Below the pieces are notes generated by a model. That model saw only the letters and a program-made list of their open reading frames with translations. It ran no database searches and had not been told where the DNA came from. From Lota lota (taxonomy: Eukaryota; Chordata; Actinopteri; Gadiformes; Lotidae), in the NCBI GenBank assembly GCA_026745465.1, contig JACYXH010000772.1:5159885-5223884 (forward strand): a stretch of DNA of 64,000 bases, written 5' to 3'. Position 1 is the stretch's first letter. Each line of letters starts with the position of its first letter. Both the position numbers and the translations under genes were made by a program. Shown here piece by piece: positions 1-42,629 of this stretch.

Positions 1-1389
1 GTATAATACAGATGTCAAAGTTTAATTTATCCTCACAAGTAGTTAGAATGTGTTTACCCAAGTGCTGAGAATGACACCGGAGGCAAGGTTTGAAATAACT
101 AAGGTAAATGTTAAAAAAAGATGCAAGAAAAACTAGGAAACACTAGTACAATTATTTAACATACCGGACTAATCAACACAGGAAAACCAGTTACAGTAAC
201 GAAGGGGCTAATCATCGGAAACACGAGACCAAAATGGACAGTGTGTACATTATATCTATCCAATCTTTATTTGAACTGTAGCATACTTGTAGCTGTAGTT
301 GGTATTATAATTTTGCCGGTAAACGGGTGTGACTGCGGTCATATTGACCTCTAGTTTGTTCTTATTGTTTGTAAACCATCTGCCTTGTTTTACTCCTTGA
401 GGGACAAATAAAGTATGTTGAGCAATTGATTTATAAAGTAATACTGTATATGTTAATAATAATGGTAATGGGTAATGTATGTAAAAGAATGTTACTAAAT
501 GATTTTGACCTTTGTCTTATCAAGTATGCATTGTAATATAGACTTGTTCCAATCAATATCTTTTTTCTTTGAAAGGCTTTTCACCTGGGTGTAATTTTCA
601 CGAGGGTTAGGATTATGTGATGGGTATGTGTTTATTGCTTATTTTTGTGTTTTTTATTTGTATGTGTTCAATTCAGCTGGACTCATCACTTCAAAAATAT
701 GTTTCCATTTTCTGAAGAGGTGCGCTCAGAAAAATGCTTCACTTTCAAAATATTGATAATCTAAAATGTATGGTTTGGTAGAATAAACCAATTAATAAGA
801 GTGTATTAACATGTCCAACATTCTGGTGTGCCTTTGTCCCTTTTAAATCAAATCATGGAGACATGGTATATATAATTCTGTAATGTGTTCATCCATCGGC
901 GTATAGGTATGGTCTTTCTAAATAGCTCTGGGTATGGTCCCTGAAGGGGGTATGGTCTCACTAAGTGTACGATCCTTAACTGTACCCCCACCTAACTATT
1001 TACGAAAAAGTTAATAGTTTATAGTATATTTACCACCATATAACAAACATAAAAATGTATATGATTTAATTGCTGACAATGGAAGATGTTTTCCACTTTG
1101 TTTCTTGCAGAACTTCTTGATAATATTAATTTGATTAATTGTAAGGTAAATATATATTTATTGCACATGAAGTGATCTTGTATTGGACTTTCATAATGGA
1201 TGTTATTCTAGACAAGAATTAAGATTACCTTTTGTTTTTTATACTATTAATTAGGAAAACCGTGCACCTTTATTTATAAAGTTTTGCCATTATGAACTTT
1301 GAACCCTTGTTTCCGGATTAATCATCCGGGTATTTGCTCTGTGGCGCTCGTCCCGCGTAATCGTATCTTTCTACGTAACCTAGTCAGTC
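1..1389. other. AT-rich flank upstream of prpf8, no gene recognised
   Basis: No coding exon can be supported here and there is no long open frame. The only gene-like signal is a possible poly(A) site near position 407, listed separately. In human the gene 5' of PRPF8 is TLCD2, so a neighbour's 3' UTR is possible, but nothing here identifies it. Base composition becomes less AT-rich and CpGs appear from about 1330, marking the approach to the prpf8 promoter. Confidence 0.5.
407..412 (+). terminator. possible poly(A) signal of an upstream + strand gene
   Basis: An AATAAA hexamer is followed within 10 bases by a TGTTG GT-rich element, which is the normal vertebrate cleavage arrangement. No upstream coding exon is inside the window to anchor it, so it may be chance in AT-rich DNA. 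Confidence 0.25.
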
Positions 1390-1591
1390 TGAGCCGCAAG
1401 AAATGTTAGGAACGGCGTAGTTCTATTACGTGAATTCAGGTTGCGGCTGAAAACGTCCATCGTGTGGTGGTGTCGTTCACCGTGCGTGCTGCCTCAAGGA
1501 AACAACCACCGGAGAAGTCTACTCAGTTGTGCAAAAGAAATGTGGTAGTGTGTGAGATCCAGGCTTTTAGGTTCAACATTAGACTCTGAAG
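1390..1591 (+). promoter_or_regulatory. prpf8: putative prpf8 promoter and non-coding first exon
   Basis: This is a local CpG-containing island in otherwise AT-rich DNA, about 0.7-0.9 kb before the first coding exon. The first coding exon opens with an acceptor (TTTATTTCTAG at 2251-2261) 11 bases before its ATG, so a separate 5' UTR exon is required. A donor-like CTGAAG|GTGAAG at 1591/1592 could end that exon. The transcription start cannot be placed from sequence alone. Confidence 0.35.
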
Positions 1592-2272
1592 GTGAAGTAA
1601 ATATGGAGTCATTCAAACATTTCCGAAAGTTTTGTAATTCACATGTATTGTTTAGTAGAATTGCTACGCTAACGTTAGCATTGAGCTAGGTAGCTTATTT
1701 TAAGATAGTCTGCAACCTAAAGTTAGAATGTTTACATCCGTTTGTTAGCTACGATGGTGGAATTTGAACAATACATCACATTTAACATGGCTCTTCTACG
1801 CCAAGTATGTAATGGTGTAAATTAGGAGCCCTCTGGTTAGTTTGTTTCTATCATTCTTCTACTGAATGGGTCGCTAGCGTACTAGCTAGCTTGCCAATTT
1901 ACTAGCTTAGCTACAGGAATCCATTATTGTGCGCGTGTTGACTCGAGGCCATCGGTGGTGGAAACCCTGCTTAAAAAACCCACACTAACCGAAACCCTAG
2001 TCTAAACCTGTTAACCATACACCAACCCTTTTGAAACCGAACCCTAAAGATGATCCGCATTTCACGTTCTAATGTTAGTGGTGTTTATGTATTGTATAAA
2101 ACAGTGTAGTAGCTAACTTAGCTGTGCTGTTATCTTATGTTGGTGATGTTTACGTATTGTATATGCTGTTATCGTCTTACATGTATTAGGACTCTGTTAT
2201 GTTAGTGGTGTTTTATGTGTTGTATATAATAAATATTAACTAGCTGTGCTTTTATTTCTAGTTGTAAGGGGC

Positions 2273-20086
<17,814 letters not shown>

Positions 20087-20515
20087 GCGAGGCTGTGGCC
20101 TGCCAGCCTGTTCTTAAAGCTCTGTGTAGATACTTCTGCGGGAAGCGTGTAGCGCCAGACCCTGTGCAGGTGGTGTCATGTTTCTTCTGGCGTGGAAACG
20201 GTGAACCCTGGACGTTTAAAGAATTCTGTACACATTTTTTGATGTTTTCTATTCATATTGCTAGTCCCATCAAGCCCCATGTTTTTCCTCAAACTGGCTT
20301 TCAGAAAGACTTAGAATTGTCTGTTTTTTGTCATCTCTTCATATGTGCATTTATTTGTAGTATTATCGTTTAGTAGTCAAATGTGAATTTAATTTGTCTT
20401 CAAATTTTGAATTGTAATTGAAAATCATTTTTTATACAAACGACTGTACCAAACACCATCGGACTACGTTACAATGTACGTTGTGTGACATTGTAGTTGG
20501 GGTTAAATAAATAAA
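20087..20515 (+). terminator. prpf8: prpf8 3' UTR and poly(A) signals
   Basis: The UTR runs about 430 bases from the stop codon to two overlapping AATAAA hexamers at 20506-20511 and 20510-20515. These are followed by a GTTGTGTGTGTAGTGTGG downstream element, a classic vertebrate cleavage and polyadenylation site. Confidence 0.75.
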
Positions 20516-21211
20516 CGATTTTACTAAGTTGTGTGTGTAGTGTGGTAATCTGCGCTTTGGTTTGCATCTGGGAGGAAAAGGTATGCAGCTTCTCGATCAG
20601 TCTATTGCAAGATATTACTAAATGGTTTAATAGCTTCCGAGAGTCGTGTTTTGTGCCCTTAACAAATTCAATATTGATGCGAAAGAAAAAATGTTACGTC
20701 CGTAGTCGCTCGGGTCTTTCTCGTATCATTGGTTAGGAGGAGGTGGATTTAACACTTGAGGCAGGAACAAGCGCTACAATACAGTTACTGCTCAGTACAC
20801 AGTGTGCTATAATCACTACTGTACTGAATCCAGTCTCTGAGGACTTACTATGTACCAGCTTAAATATACAGTACAGTCCGGGGAGTTACTGCTACTATAC
20901 AGTACTGAGTACAGTCAGGAGAGTTGATTTACTGCTACTATAACGTTATAGTACTTAGTACTGTCTCTGGGGGTTTGCTATGTTCCAGTAGAGACACGTG
21001 GGACGGAAGAAGTGTAATCAAGTCTCATTTTGTGATTCGGCGAAGCGGCTGTTTATTGACAAACGTATTTTTGTTGACAGATTCGTGAATATGTATTTGA
21101 GCTTAAAACGATTCTAAAATAAGGACAGGCGTGAACACAGGGCGACAACTCGCGTAGCTAGGGAAACATTAAAATCAGTGATCAACTGCGGATGATTTTA
21201 ATCGCACAGAA
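20516..21211. other. prpf8-rilp intergenic, partly repetitive
   Basis: The interval is about 700 bases between the prpf8 poly(A) site and the rilp start codon, so the rilp promoter must lie here or very near. From about 20774 to 20990 there are degenerate tandem repeats built on TTACTGCTACTATA and CAGTACTGAGTACAGTC. The closing stretch (about 21030-21211) is richer in CpG and is the likelier rilp promoter and 5' UTR. No coding sequence was recognised. Confidence 0.45.
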
Positions 21212-28910
<7,699 letters not shown>

Positions 28911-29900
28911 GAGGAGGGAAGTCTGGGGGTATGGAACTACACTGACAATGTATTTTTTGTTTGTTTTTATCTGGAAAAGGAACGCCATGTATTCCCCCTT
29001 CTTGCAGCTCTTTCTCTGTCTGTCATAGATACTTTGATACAGAATATGGCCAGTTTTACTGGTTAGCAAGTTTTACTGATTGCTTCTAAGATGTTGGATT
29101 TTAAGTTATTTTTAAAATGTTGATAAAATGTTAAAAGTATTTTCATGTTGTTAAACAATTCACACGCCTAAAGAAATCTCGAAGATAATAATTTAGATTT
29201 TATAAATTTTAAAGAGGAATATATAAATATATATACAAAATATATATTAGTTTTGTCAGCAATAAGTATTGACATAACATTATTCTATCCTGTGGCACAG
29301 TTTTTGGCATTAACTTGTATTTGTGTATAAAATCGTGTGCAACTATTTGTGTAAGTCCTATTACCTTTTTAAACCAAAGATCATACAAATACTGTATGTA
29401 TTTTTTTTAATGCCTCTTTATCATAGGAGGAAAGGTTATGCTTATTGTCTCTACCAGAGGGCATTGTGTCATTCGACATTAACCTGATTTCATCACACAT
29501 TTAAATTGCTATACTATTTTTCATACACCATTCTTTGTGTTTATTGGTTGGTCACAAGTAACCAAATATAGCACTTTGATGAAGTTAAAATATATTTGTT
29601 ATACATACCAATGTTTAATTGTATTTGTGAATATAATGTACTCCCCTCGATATGTTGTATCCTTTTGCATACAATGTGCCAACATGATTGATTTTCATTG
29701 TATTTCTCTTATTGACACCATGATTGACGGAGAAGAAAATTAGTCTATTGAGTTCATCAGTGTTTATAATGAGAATAATGAAGCCCTATATTCCTACATC
29801 AGATATATTTTTGTAAACTCAATGTTATTGTAAACATGTGGTTATGACCACATCTTCATAACCACATCTTCCCTCAATAAACTCTTGCAGTATCTGCTAT
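28911..29900 (+). terminator. rilp: rilp 3' UTR and poly(A) signal
   Basis: About 1 kb of AT-rich sequence follows the stop and reaches a CAATAAACTC poly(A) hexamer at 29877-29882. No coding potential or introns were seen in it. Confidence 0.55.
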
Positions 29901-31125
29901 TCTTAAAAGGGTTTCCCCGTCTTATTTGTTTTTATGCAGATAAGACACATACACACACATACACCATTCTCCACACCAGGCAAAACAGTGATCTCTATCT
30001 ACAAAGTACTTGTACTAGAAATCAGAGCCAAAATAACTTGTTCCAAATGCAGTAATACTTTCTCAAAAAGTCATTGAATGATGACTTAAATAAACATTAT
30101 ACAGCAGCCAACTAAAGCGACAGGTTTATCTTCACTATAATATCAATTACTTTATCTCAGTGATTATGCCATTGTGTAACTTGTTTTTGTATTCTGTCTT
30201 GTATGAATTATCTTCCAGATTGTATCATGTTTGGGATAACAGCTGTATTCTTGACTTGTTGAAGCGTCTCTTGTTAGGGAAGCTTTTACAAGCTTCTCAA
30301 GACAAGAGCCAAGAAAAGAGGAAAATAATCCCTTTGTGTTTGGGAGGGCATGATTGCAAGCAGGCGTGTCCATACAGCACATGCAGTGGAATTAAAGAGA
30401 TAGATGCTCTCTCAATTCAAATTTGTATATCAGAATAATATTGAAACATTGTGTTTGTAAAATGGTTTCAAACAACCTATGCATTTCTTTTGACCATTTA
30501 TTTATATTGTGCTAACATTTTCACACTTCTCTTTTGCACTTTGGTATCATTTTTATTGAACATATGGTGGTATAGTAAAATGTGTTATGTCGATTAGATT
30601 GACCTATAACTTCAGGATGTATGTAATATTATATATATATATATATATATGTATATAAAATATTCTTGGATTAAACTGCACTGTATTTATATGTGCTCAT
30701 ACGCATGTGTGTGTAGGTGTGTGTTTGTATGCGCGTGTGCTTTTGTGTGCTACAGTGTGTGTGTCCATCTTTAAAAAGCTCCTCGCTCAACTAGAATAGA
30801 AGGAAGTGACCCTGACTTCCACAGGAAATGGGAAAAGGAAACTCTGGGGGTTGGGGGGGCTTGGACGTCTGACGGCTCAGAGGCCACAAGACACATCCCA
30901 CTGCAAACCTAGAGAAAGAAAGAACAAAATAGAATAAAGAAAAACCAAGGAACCTAAAGAGAGCGGGGATCTGGAAAGAGAGAAGTGTCCCATCCGCGTC
31001 CCCCCTCTCAACAGGTAGGACGCCAGAAGGGGAGAGACAGAGGTGCGACCGTAGTCCAACAGACGGCATATACGCCAGGTGGATACGCACCACTAGACCT
31101 TCAGATCTCGCGGAGCAGCGTGGAG
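29901..31125. other. rilp-scarf1 intergenic with the scarf1 promoter and 5' UTR
   Basis: No gene was recognised before the scarf1 start codon. A small (AT)n run lies at about 30630-30652 and a short GT-rich stretch at about 30705-30770. The last 350 bases are GA/GC-richer and lead into the scarf1 first exon. Confidence 0.5.
30801..30841 (+). promoter_or_regulatory. cluster of ETS-like GGAA motifs upstream of scarf1
   Basis: Within 40 bases there are GGAAGT (30802-30807), ACTTCC (30815-30820, reverse strand), GGAA at 30824-30827 and GGAA at 30837-30840. ETS factors drive endothelial genes and SCARF1 is an endothelial scavenger receptor, so the placement about 300 bases before the start codon is suggestive. 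Binding itself is inference. Confidence 0.35.
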
Positions 31126-36654
<5,529 letters not shown>

Positions 36655-36931
36655 ACAGCTTATCGATCAACCTCAGCTTTTTCGCATACACCATATACAG
36701 GCTTCTACATCTTTGTGTGCGACAACACTACCTCTGTATATGGATGGACAATAAATGGCAGAGACAGCCTTATGTATTGGCTGGGCAAGCCCTTTAAGAC
36801 CATAACTATGATGCAGGGCTGTATAAATAAATATGTCTTATTGTTCTAAATCCCTTGTCATATAGAAAAATCTGTGCTACAAAGACTATAATGTACTGTA
36901 TCTATGCAATTCAATTGAAATGGTAAATAAA
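36655..36931 (+). terminator. scarf1: scarf1 3' UTR with several poly(A) hexamers
   Basis: AATAAA occurs at 36750-36755, 36826-36831 and 36926-36931 after the stop codon. Alternative cleavage sites are likely, and which one dominates cannot be told. Confidence 0.5.
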
Positions 36932-37321
36932 GTGCCTTGGCACAGTGTTTTTTTTGGACCACTCAAAGCATTGTTCAACAAACTCATTCACTCACACACC
37001 CTCATGAACAATGTAGGAGTGAGGAGTCTGCCATGATGTCATACCCCAGCTTTATCTGAAACGACCTCTGCAGACATAACATTACTAACTCATTACCAGG
37101 AATGGGTTTTGGGTCAGAAATATGGTCACTATTAGAGTGGAGTAAAAATTTACCTAGGTTTAGTGCTACAGTACTTAGAGTAAAGAGATAGTTTTGACAG
37201 TGTTTTCTTCATGTTTAAATCCCTTATATGTGACCCTATTTTCTTTGTGCCATCAAGCTAAGCACTAAACCGTAATCTGCTACCTGGTCGCCGTTATGTA
37301 TCTCAGCCTGGACCCTACCCT

Positions 37322-37325
37322 GTGT

Positions 37326-37414
<89 letters not shown>
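37322..37414. repeat. (GT)n tract followed by a 33-base G homopolymer
   Basis: About 50 bases of GT repeat are followed directly by 33 consecutive G at 37382-37414. It lies in the tail-to-tail interval between scarf1 and vtn. The run is long enough to form G-quadruplexes and to be error-prone in sequencing. Confidence 0.95.
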
Positions 37415-37415
<1 letters not shown>

Positions 37416-37729
37416 GTATGTGTAAGCTTCATACTCTCTTGGTTTTCCACTTTAAAAAACATCTTGAGTTAAATAAGCAGAGGTCATTTAATGTCATTCA
37501 AAGTAGGTCCACTGAGTAGACCTGGGGAAATGAAGTACACAGTCTATAGAAATTGCAGAAGCAACAAGCTGTACTTTGGCCTTGATAAGGCCCACTGGTG
37601 GAGGTGCAAAGCAGAAGTTGCACTTTCAGTGATCTCCAGTATTGGCACATATTGACTAGCTGCTATTTAGGTGTTGCAATATGGTTTTGAAAAAGCACAG
37701 TTTAAATGGATTCACAACTGTGATTTGTG

Positions 37730-37735
37730 TTTATT
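37730..37735 (-). terminator. vtn: possible vtn poly(A) signal
   Basis: TTTATT on the + strand is AATAAA on the vtn strand, about 290 bases beyond the vtn stop codon. It is the first canonical hexamer noticed downstream of the stop. Confidence 0.4.
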
Positions 37736-38027
37736 CAGAATAATACATAATTTGCTAACTAAATCTAATCTTCAGTAGTGTTTCGACATTAGGAGATATC
37801 AATTAATTTCGACCAGTCAAGAGATGGACTGCTATAGTAAATAAAACATAAACCAAGCCTTCAATCGAAGAGTTACAGACAAACAAGAGTTAACAACGGT
37901 CTGCTTAACATTTGGTTAGTTTACAATGGGGTACCGGAGATAAATGGGGAAAATCGAGAAACACAAATTAAAATGATTGTCCCTGTTCCTCGTCCGTGTT
38001 TGTGTTCTGGTAGAACAGGAGCACCTC

Positions 38028-39922
38028 TTACTTCTCTACGCCAGTTGTGTCTGAGCAGCCCAGCCAGTACTTAGCGATGGACCGGGGATAGGGAGGGATA
38101 GCGGGGTCCACTCTCTTGGTCTTCAGGTCCACTCTGTAGTATTTATCTATGGAACACAGAGGAAACAACCGTGTTTATACTTGTTCCTTCATAAACATAC
38201 ACACACGCACGCAAACACACACACACACATGCAGAAACTAAGCCTTTGTGGGGGTATTCTGGAGCAAAACCCTGATTAACAAGATGCTTTGTGTGTCTAG
38301 TGTGAATTGTTGAATGAATGTGCATTCAGCATCGCTGGAAGTAGACAGGAGGGTCCCGCTTCACAGACTGTTGACTTCGCTGCAGAAAGATGTGACTCAC
38401 CACCCTTAAAGAAGTAGACGTTCTGCAGTGGTTGGCTCTGGCGTATAAACTCCCAGTAGGCCCTGTCGTCACTGCTGGGGTGGGATCTGGAGTCGTAGTT
38501 GCCGTTGTATTGGCGGTAACCGTCCCTCCATCTGTCCTGATTGCGGTCTTGATCGTAACGTCTGTCCCAGTCCGCCCCGACTCTTCTCTCCATTTCCATC
38601 CTCTTCTCCGCCAGCCTCAAGCCCATCTCCATCCCCCTCTCGGCGAATCCCTGGCCCATGGCCATCCCCTGCTCCGCCATGGCGCCCCAGGACGGTGAGC
38701 GGCTCTGCCGACGCCGCCACCCCTGCTGGCCGTACTGCTGGCCGTACTGCTGGCCGTACTGCTGGCCGTACTGCTGGCCGTACTGCTGGCCGTATTGCTG
38801 GTGTTGGTCCCAGTCCTGCCTGGAGTGACTGGGGGGCTGCGGGACCCTCTGGTTGCTCACGTAGATCCTTCCTGTCAGCACCGCATCCACCGGGGACTTG
38901 ACTCCCTTCCAGTCCTTGTTGATGAAATGATGACCGCTGTGGTGGTGGAGAGCTGGGGGGGGGGGGGGGGGGGGGGGATATGAACAATGAGGATGTTAGG
39001 ATATGAGGTTGGGAGGATATGAACAAGAGGATGTTAGGATATGAACATGAGAATATGAATGTGGATATAAATACTATTGTGATTCAGATGGGGATGATGA
39101 ATGAAGAGCATCAAACCCTTGTTGTCTCAAATACAAACCTGTGTTTATTACAGGAGTGACATACCATCAGAGAACGTCCCGGTGGAGAAGATGTCGTGGT
39201 AGTGGCGATACATGTCCGTGTAGCGTCTGAACAGCGTGGAGGGAGAGCTCTCGGACATGGTAACGCACTCCTCGTGCGAGGGCTGGTGAACAAACTCGTG
39301 CACAAAATACTCGTCCCCTGTTGGAGAGCCGGAAAAAAGACACGCCACTCAAATCAAATCAAACCATCTTGTGATGTGCACGTGATTGCTTGAGGAGGGA
39401 CAAACACAAGGAAAGTGGTCGCTGTAGAAATCATAGGCAGGGGACTAAAGCATTTGTAAGTGTTTTTTTCTTCTTCTTTTACCTCTGAAGAAGTAGACCT
39501 TCTCCTTGTCGTGGTGACTGGGGGAGGGGAGAGAGAAGGCTGCGTCCAGATGATCAGGGATCTTGTCAAACCCTACACTTATCTCTCTAGGATAACCCTC
39601 GTCCAGCACGCCGTCTTCAAACCTCCAGTACTGGCGTCCCTGTAGTGTGGAAGGAATGGGATGCAGTTAAAACCATGACGAATGTACATTTCCACTCTCT
39701 GGACCACTTGATTGTTGAAACTGATTTCTTTAAAGCCTGTCATCATACCTTGAATATGTATGTCTTGCCCTGACAGTTGACCCGTGTGAAGGCAGCATCT
39801 ATAGGACCACTGATGCCCCACACATCCTTGATCAGTTTGGGATAGCCAGGAAGCACTGCTTTCTGGTCCAGTTCAAAGAAGTACTCCCCTAGAACACACA
39901 CACACACACACACAGACACAGA

Positions 39923-39964
<42 letters not shown>

Positions 39965-41145
39965 GTAAGCCACCCAAATTAAACAGACGAATATAGCAAC
40001 ATCCTTTGTTGTCACTGACACAAGCCCATATCTAATGTTCCCAGCCGTGTACCTCTGAATGCATAGATGGAGCCATTCTTAAGCTGTGTAAAAGCATCGA
40101 AGGGCCTCCCGCTGCAGACCTCAGCATCGGAGTCAGGCTTCGCAGTGGTGGCCCCCTGCGTGGTGGCCGCCTGCGTTGTGGCCACTGTTGTGATGATGTT
40201 AGCCACCGGGTCTGCTCGCGTTGGAATATGATGTCCGATCATAATAGGGCGTCTGGTTGCAATAGGACGTCCGGTCGGAACAGGGCGCCAGGTCAGAACA
40301 GGGCGCCAGGTCGGAATAGGACGTCTGGTCGGAATAGGACGTCTGGTCGGAATAGGACGTTGGATCAGGGTGTCCTCTATTGGCGGAGACCCCCGAAGGG
40401 ATGTGTCGACTACATCCAATACATCTGGGGCAGCTGTGGTCAACGGACTCCCCTTGGGAGTGCCTTCGCTGAGGGAATAGTCCACATCGTCGTCCTCCGC
40501 AATGAAAAAAGTATCCCCGCGCGCTGCGTGGAAGAGCGTTTTAGAGGGGATATCAGTGGATGAAACGGGACAGTGTCGGGTCCCACGGTTTAGCTCATAC
40601 CTGGGACCTTTTGCAACTATAAGGGCTGATTTGGGGGTTACTTACTAGTCATGCGGCAGGTGGTCTCATAGTCAGAGCAGCAGCTCTTGTAGTATTTACA
40701 CATAGAGTCACACTGACACTTCCTTAGAGAGTCAAAGCCGCTCTCACAGCGGCCCATGCACGACTCTTGAGATTGAGTGACAAAACAAGAACCAAATGAA
40801 CAACTCAGATGCCGCTGGTTGGGCCTTGGGGGAATTAAAAGGGCCCCGGCCAACTCTTGTGATTTAATACTTTAATAACATGAAAAGCCTCATAGATTGG
40901 TCTATATTATTCAAATGAATTATATTTAAACAAAAGTAGAGAGTATGTTTATACAGTGGCCTCCCCCAGTCTCCTGCTGATTGGCGGCCTATATCTACAA
41001 TCGCAATTATAAATTCTCCCCCACCTCAAATGTTGTCATTACATAAATTACCTATTTGGACAATAGAGTATTTAAATACGGTGATCTTACCTTCAGCAGC
41101 ATGGGCAACTGCTATCAGACTCAACAGAAGCAATCTGGTCTTCAT
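38028..41145 (-). CDS. vtn: vitronectin (somatomedin B-RGD-hemopexin plasma adhesion protein)
   Basis: Vitronectin is a secreted, mainly liver-made protein that binds integrins, PAI-1, the urokinase receptor and complement. Minus-strand exons: 41145-41091, 40765-40646, 40523-40053, 39888-39749, 39639-39483, 39317-39165, 38952-38401, 38146-38028, totalling 1767 nt, 588 aa (human 478). Exon 1 is a signal peptide (MKTRLLLLSLIAVAHA). Exon 2 is a complete somatomedin B domain with all eight Cys (ESCMGRC ... CCSDYETTC). The exon 2/3 junction encodes RGD at residues 60-62, followed by an acidic patch (AEDDDVDYS), as in mammals. Then comes an expanded Arg/Pro hexad repeat and Thr-rich linker. Hemopexin-type repeats follow (RPFDAFTQLKNGSIYAFRG, PIDAAF, HLDAAFSLP, SPVDAVL). 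Exon 7 adds a tandem GQQY insertion and a long Met/Glu/Arg-rich segment. These insertions explain the extra length. Confidence 0.93.
38724..38800 (-). repeat. vtn: in-frame 12-bp tandem repeat encoding (GQQY)n in vtn exon 7
   Basis: Six near-perfect TGCTGGCCGTAC units on the + strand translate on the vtn strand as repeated Tyr-Gly-Gln-Gln, at roughly residues 415-440 between hemopexin blades. The unit is a multiple of three, so length changes would keep frame. Confidence 0.9.
38955..38977 (-). repeat. vtn: C23 homopolymer as polypyrimidine tract of vtn exon 7
   Basis: The 23 G on the + strand read as 23 consecutive C immediately before AG|CTCTCC, the exon 7 acceptor at 38953/38952. This is an extreme, pure poly-C 3' splice site. 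Confidence 0.85.
39892..39960. repeat. (CA)n microsatellite abutting the vtn exon 4 acceptor
   Basis: A nearly pure CA run on the + strand ends within a few bases of the exon 4 acceptor (39890-39889), so the GT repeat supplies the sequence before the vtn 3' splice site. Confidence 0.9.
40222..40366 (-). repeat. vtn: 18-bp minisatellite encoding Arg-Pro hexads in vtn exon 3
   Basis: GGACGTCTGGTCGGAATA-like units repeat about eight times. In the vtn frame they encode RRPIPT-type hexapeptides with variants (WRPVLT, GRPIAT). They lie between the RGD site and the first hemopexin repeat and are followed by a Thr/Ala-rich, mucin-like stretch. Confidence 0.88.
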
Positions 41146-42629
41146 GGTGCCGCTCTGTGAGAGAAGTAACTGAAAAACTAACGACATGCAGTGTGTTACC
41201 AATCAGTGGGCTAGGTCATTCACCCTCTTCTTCTTGTTTGTGTTCGCTTGACCACTGTTTACATTACTGTTGCTTTTAAAGCAATGAAGGGAGAGAGAGA
41301 GGGAGAGATAGAGAGAGGGAGGGAGATATATAGAGAGAGCGAGAGACAAAGTGAGAGAGAGAGAGATAGAGAGAGCGAGATAGAGAGAGAGAAATAGAGA
41401 GAGAGAGCGAGAGAGAGAGAGATAGGAAATTAGAAATAATGTACTTTGATGGGTAATTGATGTCATGATATTTTGGCGGGAATTGATCAGGCAGGTAAGG
41501 CTACTTCATAATTTAGTAGTTTTTGTAAATGGGCTAGATACTTTATTGAGACTTTGTTCAATGTTAATTTGTCCTATTGATTTGGTTCTTTGTTCCAGAC
41601 GTGAAGATTTCAAGTGTGAATTCAGTGTGACACAAGGTTGGAGCCTCACTGAAAACGGAATAGTAACATCCTGGCCATCACTTTATAACATATGAACCTA
41701 CGATAGTAATGTCAAGACATATAACAGGTATTTAAGGCCCCACTGACTGTGTTTCACGATTAGGCTGTGTTTGTTGTCCATGCCGTTTGATATTGACAAA
41801 AATAGTTAGAAATATAAACACATTTTGGATTGTGGAATTCCTGAGATTGCTTGAGCATACAGAGGCAGGCCTGTGACGGTTCTACCTCAGCTCCACTAGA
41901 AGTCAGAGTTGAGACCCTGGGAGCCGACGCCTCCTCTGACGCACTGGGAGGCTGTTTTCATGTTAATTGACTGGTACTGCCGGCGGGTGGTGCAGGCTCC
42001 TGGATGCTGATGGTAGATGCTGACCTAAGGATGGTATTGGGTAGGAGTGTATTTTTGGACGATGGAATGGAATATATTTTTTAATTCATAAAAAACCACA
42101 GTAGCGATATCGATGCGATGGAAGCGGGACTGTTGTGGGATTTCTACGTCAAGATAACATAGCACCTCTAGCCGACAACAGGGACTCTAGTGCAGTCATT
42201 TCCCTCCTCCTTCTGGAAATACTTTATAACGTTACATGATCTGTCTAATGGACATGTATTTCTACCTGTAAAGTATCCATTGAGGTTATATCGTATCTGT
42301 TTGCTAGAATACACCAGACAGGTGCAGAGTTGTGCAGCTTGACGCTAACGCCACAACCTTTTGTGGAACTTGTGAGTCAATCCACTTATCTCCTTACATG
42401 ACATCAACAAAGGCTGATGCATTATAATGTGTTTGGTGAACGCGTTAGTTATCAACTCGTACACCGAGGACTGGTGTTGTTGTGTTGTCTTGTGTACACC
42501 CTGAGCACGTCGAGTAAACACACCTCGGTGGTTTAGGGCCTTTGACCACAACAACCTTCACATTCGCTGACTAAATAAATCGCATCGAACAGTGGATCTG
42601 CTATACTTTTATATATTTGATGTCAGTAG
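41146..42629. other. vtn-sarm1 head-to-head intergenic interval
   Basis: The 1.5 kb between the two start codons must hold both promoters. It contains a GA-rich simple repeat (about 41285-41425) and otherwise unremarkable AT-rich sequence. No third gene was recognised. Confidence 0.55.
41256..41280 (-). promoter_or_regulatory. vtn: possible vtn core promoter elements
   Basis: About 110-135 bases upstream of the vtn start codon are TGTTTAC (41256-41262), a forkhead/FOXA consensus, and a TTTTAAA TATA-like sequence (41274-41280). Both suit a liver-expressed gene. No transcription start evidence is available. Confidence 0.3.
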
